Part shown: piece by piece, positions 23,617-25,839 of the stretch
Layout of the letters: every line of letters begins with the position of its first letter
Numbering within the stretch: position 1 is the stretch's first letter
Assembly: GCA_964429995.1 (NCBI GenBank)
Contig: CAYSDY010000009.1
Span: forward strand, 1-25,839
From: UBA583 sp964429995
GTDB lineage: Archaea > Nanobdellota > Nanobdellia > Woesearchaeales > UBA583
Direction: 5' to 3'
DNA: 25,839 bases
Program-made: the position numbers and the translations under genes
Notes under the pieces: generated by a model
Seen by the model: only the letters and a program-made list of their open reading frames with translations
Told to the model about the DNA's origin: nothing
Databases searched by the model: none

Positions 23617-25562
23617 ACTATAACATTCTTTTTAAACTTATAAACAACTTAATATCAGAAAACTTATTAACGAAAAAATATAACATAAAGTATAAGCTAA
23701 ACCAAAGAATTTTAAACATTAAAGAGATAGAACTTAAAACAAAAAAAACTGATTATTTTCTAATTCCAGCAACTTTATCTTCCAATGAAATACTCCTTAT
23801 TTTAGATGAACCCTTAAATTTTATACTTTCACATACAATAATAGTAGGAAAAGATTCACAACTTTTTACATTCAAAATAGAAAACAAAAAATACATTGCA
23901 ACAAACAAAATCATTGAAATGCTAAAAAACAATTTCATAGTAACAGAAAACGTAGAAGAATATCCATTAAAATATCTTAAAGGAAAAACTTTCAAATATA
24001 TTTTTGAGGAAGCTGAAATTATGATACACTATAGAGAATATATTAAAAAAAAATTAAATTTACAACTTAACATCATACACATAATAGATGATAATATAGA
24101 TCCTACCAATTTTATTCCTAACTTTTCAAAAAAACACTTTAGCATAGCTCAGAAATTAAAAATACCACCATTAAGTCTTATAGAAAACAATTACATAAAG
24201 GATACTCACATAAACATTTATGATAAAAATACAATAGAAACGCTTTTAAACCCTATATTAAAGATAAGGCAAGATAAAACAATAGCAATCGATGAAAACT
24301 TTAAAAGAATATACAACGATATAGATTATGACATATATTTAGAAATAAATAAAGAAAAAATTATTGAAAAACTTTGTGAATGTAAAAAATTTGTCAATAC
24401 CTCTTTTGAACGTTTAAAAAACATCTTGGAAAAAGAAAGTAATATCATAAAATTATCAGACAACAATTCTAACATCATAATGCCATTATGGGAATATAAT
24501 GGTTCTTTTTATTCATTTGAAAGTTCCTATGATTTTCTTCAGACAAGCGGACTTGAATACAAAAACAATATGCAATATTTATCGAACATCTTCTTAGAAC
24601 ATTCAAGTGCACAAAAAATAGAATTCTCACAAAAATATTTTAGTAAAAAAATTATAAACATAATAAATAATTTAGAAGAAAAAAATGAAAATAACCTTTT
24701 AAAATTTGAAAGCACAAACGAACTGATAATAAAATCCTTGCTTTTAAATCAAATAGACTCAATAGAGATGTATGAACCAGACAATAAAACAAAAATATCA
24801 CAAATAGATAGACAAATAAACAAAATATTATCTTTTTTAATTAAACAAAGCATAGAAAGAAACAAACAAATCAAAGAACAAGATCCAAAAACCGATTTAA
24901 ATTACTATTTTTACTATTATAATACTCTGTTCTATAACATATATGAAGAATTTAATAAATCTTATAATATCAAAAAATTAACAAAAGAGTTAAACAAACA
25001 CATTTCTAATCTTATAATAAGCATAAGACAACAGCAAAAAGATGATTGTGATTTATATCTAATCAGTACAAATTTTATGCACATATTAAGATGTTTTAAG
25101 TTTTTAGATAAAAATAAATCAAATTCGTACATAACTTTATTCTATGAATATTTCAATGAATACAAAGAACCAAACATAAAATATGAAAATAAATTATCAA
25201 TAAACATAATGACCAAAATTTTTCAGATAAATAAGTACAGAAATAAAAGCAGATTCTGCATATTTTTAAAAAATGAAAAGTTTAAACACCTTATTTCAAC
25301 AAAAATTCAAACAATAGAAGAACTTAACGATTATAAAATAATTATTTCAGCAAACAAGCATATGATAAAATCAACATTTAAATACAATTATAACAACATA
25401 ATAGAATCAATCAACAAAAGCAAATCAAAAACAATTACACTACAAGATAAGGAAATAACACTTAGCAACGAATACATAAAAGAATACAAAAAATTCAACA
25501 CATTAAAAAACATAGAAGAGAACGAACACTTCATCCTCTTTAAAAAACAACAACAAATTTAA
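23613..25562 (+). CDS. Large unrecognised protein coupled to a membrane anchor
   Basis: A 649-residue protein, extremely rich in Lys, Asn and Ile, with no signal peptide, no clear membrane helix and no motif I recognise: no P-loop, nuclease, protease or zinc motif was seen. Residues 1-115 look alpha/beta (TDYFLIPATLS, ILLILDEPLNFIL, HTIIVGKD, LFTFKIENKKYIAT). The rest is mainly helical, with tyrosine-rich stretches (YYFYYYNTLFYNIYEEF, about residues 428-444) and long polar helices; the end (about 555-640) again has short strands (CIFLKNEKF, YKIIISANKH). The ATGA overlap with the membrane gene argues that the two products form one complex, perhaps at the inner face of the membrane. Its size and intact frame argue for a functional gene. 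The function is unknown. Confidence 0.75.
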   Translation: MNYNILFKLINNLISENLLTKKYNIKYKLNQRILNIKEIELKTKKTDYFLIPATLSSNEILLILDEPLNFILSHTIIVGKDSQLFTFKIENKKYIATNKIIEMLKNNFIVTENVEEYPLKYLKGKTFKYIFEEAEIMIHYREYIKKKLNLQLNIIHIIDDNIDPTNFIPNFSKKHFSIAQKLKIPPLSLIENNYIKDTHINIYDKNTIETLLNPILKIRQDKTIAIDENFKRIYNDIDYDIYLEINKEKIIEKLCECKKFVNTSFERLKNILEKESNIIKLSDNNSNIIMPLWEYNGSFYSFESSYDFLQTSGLEYKNNMQYLSNIFLEHSSAQKIEFSQKYFSKKIINIINNLEEKNENNLLKFESTNELIIKSLLLNQIDSIEMYEPDNKTKISQIDRQINKILSFLIKQSIERNKQIKEQDPKTDLNYYFYYYNTLFYNIYEEFNKSYNIKKLTKELNKHISNLIISIRQQQKDDCDLYLISTNFMHILRCFKFLDKNKSNSYITLFYEYFNEYKEPNIKYENKLSINIMTKIFQINKYRNKSRFCIFLKNEKFKHLISTKIQTIEELNDYKIIISANKHMIKSTFKYNYNNIIESINKSKSKTITLQDKEITLSNEYIKEYKKFNTLKNIEENEHFILFKKQQQI

Positions 25563-25594
25563 CAAACAACTATAAATTGTAACAAAAAAAAAGA

Positions 25595-25699
25595 TTATCT
25601 ATTATTTTTTTCTTTCCTTTTCTTTGCTCTCATAATCTTTTTCTGCCATTTCCAACGCATCTGGCCTTTCTTTTTCCATCTTCTTGAACTTCTTTTCAT
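25595..25699 (-). CDS. eL41-like ribosomal mini-protein
   Basis: A 34-residue open frame of extreme basic character: a start KRSSRRWKKKGQ, then MRWKWQKKIMRAKKRK and a short polar end. MRWKW-type starts followed by repeated Arg/Lys are characteristic of ribosomal protein eL41 (L41e), a single helix of about 25 residues at the ribosomal subunit interface. Translation could start at the ATG at 25699 or at the internal ATG of MRWKW (25660); the internal start would give a 21-residue eL41-sized protein. No strong promoter is seen. A chance basic frame is possible in A-rich DNA, but the two tryptophans in RWKW make it less likely. Confidence 0.5.
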   Translation of the reverse strand: MKRSSRRWKKKGQMRWKWQKKIMRAKKRKEKNNR

Positions 25700-25788
25700 T
25701 TTTTCATTATAGACGCACAACTACAAAACTAAAATAGTCACTGAAAAATTAAATTAATAATGATTTTTAAATCTTTGCTTGTAAATGT

Positions 25789-25834
25789 GAACTACCACCA
25801 CCTAAATTCTAACTGGAATTTAGGAAGTGGCTTC
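25789..25834. mobile_element. Terminal hairpin resembling an IS200/IS605-type transposon end (element continues beyond window)
   Basis: A large imperfect palindrome: GAA/TTC at the base, CCAC/GTGG, then a perfect 9-bp stem CCTAAATTC/GAATTTAGG around a TAACTG loop (25801-25824). On the minus strand it reads into GGTGGTGGTAGTTCAC, the kind of end seen at IS200/IS605 elements with a TnpB gene, whose tips are hairpins rather than inverted repeats. If so, the body and tnpB lie to the right of the window on the minus strand, and this would be the right end. No transposase is inside the window, so this is inference from the hairpin alone. Confidence 0.5.
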
Positions 25835-25839
25835 TTGCA

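Noticed and set aside
1..25839. CRISPR array
   Set aside because: No regularly spaced direct repeats were found; the only long exact repeat is the 39-base pair at the tRNA.

Overview
The window is a strongly AT-rich piece of an archaeal chromosome. The evidence is an archaeal/eukaryotic-type information-processing set (aIF5B/IF-2, Rpo7, Spt4, TFS, NAC, Sec61-beta, a Nip7-like PUA protein, an eL41-like mini-protein), class III signal-peptide pilins, and TTTATAAA/TTTAAATA-type TATA boxes placed about 20-28 bases before many start codons, as expected for leaderless archaeal transcripts. The compact overlapping genes, Lys/Asn/Ile-rich proteins and several short surface proteins suggest a DPANN-type lineage (Woesearchaeales-like), but no phylogenetic marker could be tested here.

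Layout. Positions 37-7637 (all minus) hold surface and unknown functions: a short pilin, a TIM-barrel protein split by a very long coiled coil, a pore-less voltage-sensor-like membrane protein, and a four-gene coupled operon (Cys-rich secreted protein, two pilin-like proteins, a LamG protein) that looks like a surface filament or adhesin unit. Positions 7689-10331 encode an AddB/Cas4-like iron-sulfur nuclease. Positions 10385-15870 are mainly translation and protein targeting: infB, ftsY, a MinD-like ATPase, an unknown protein, NAC and a small Sec61-beta gene, with one PAP2 phosphatase on the opposite strand sharing a promoter region with infB. Positions 16002-18693 carry a CBS protein with a possible HPF-like tail, rpo7, spt4, a Nip7-like PUA protein and TFS. 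Positions 18886-20746 carry a HIT hydrolase and a phosphohexomutase.

A tRNA-His lies at 20908-20980. It is followed by a 111-base duplication/insertion: a 39-base exact direct repeat containing the tRNA tail flanks a short segment that can fold as a three-way junction. Beyond it are a secreted six-Cys protein and a site-2 protease (minus), then an unrecognised two-gene plus-strand unit (membrane anchor plus a 649-residue protein). The window ends with an eL41-like gene and a large imperfect hairpin resembling an IS200/IS605-type transposon end.

Genes in coupled groups probably act together: SecG-NAC-FtsY serve co-translational targeting; Rpo7, Spt4 and TFS serve transcription; the pilin/LamG operon serves the cell surface. 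The best candidates for undescribed biology are the pilin/LamG unit, the 106/649-residue pair, the pore-less voltage sensor and the structured insertion behind tRNA-His.
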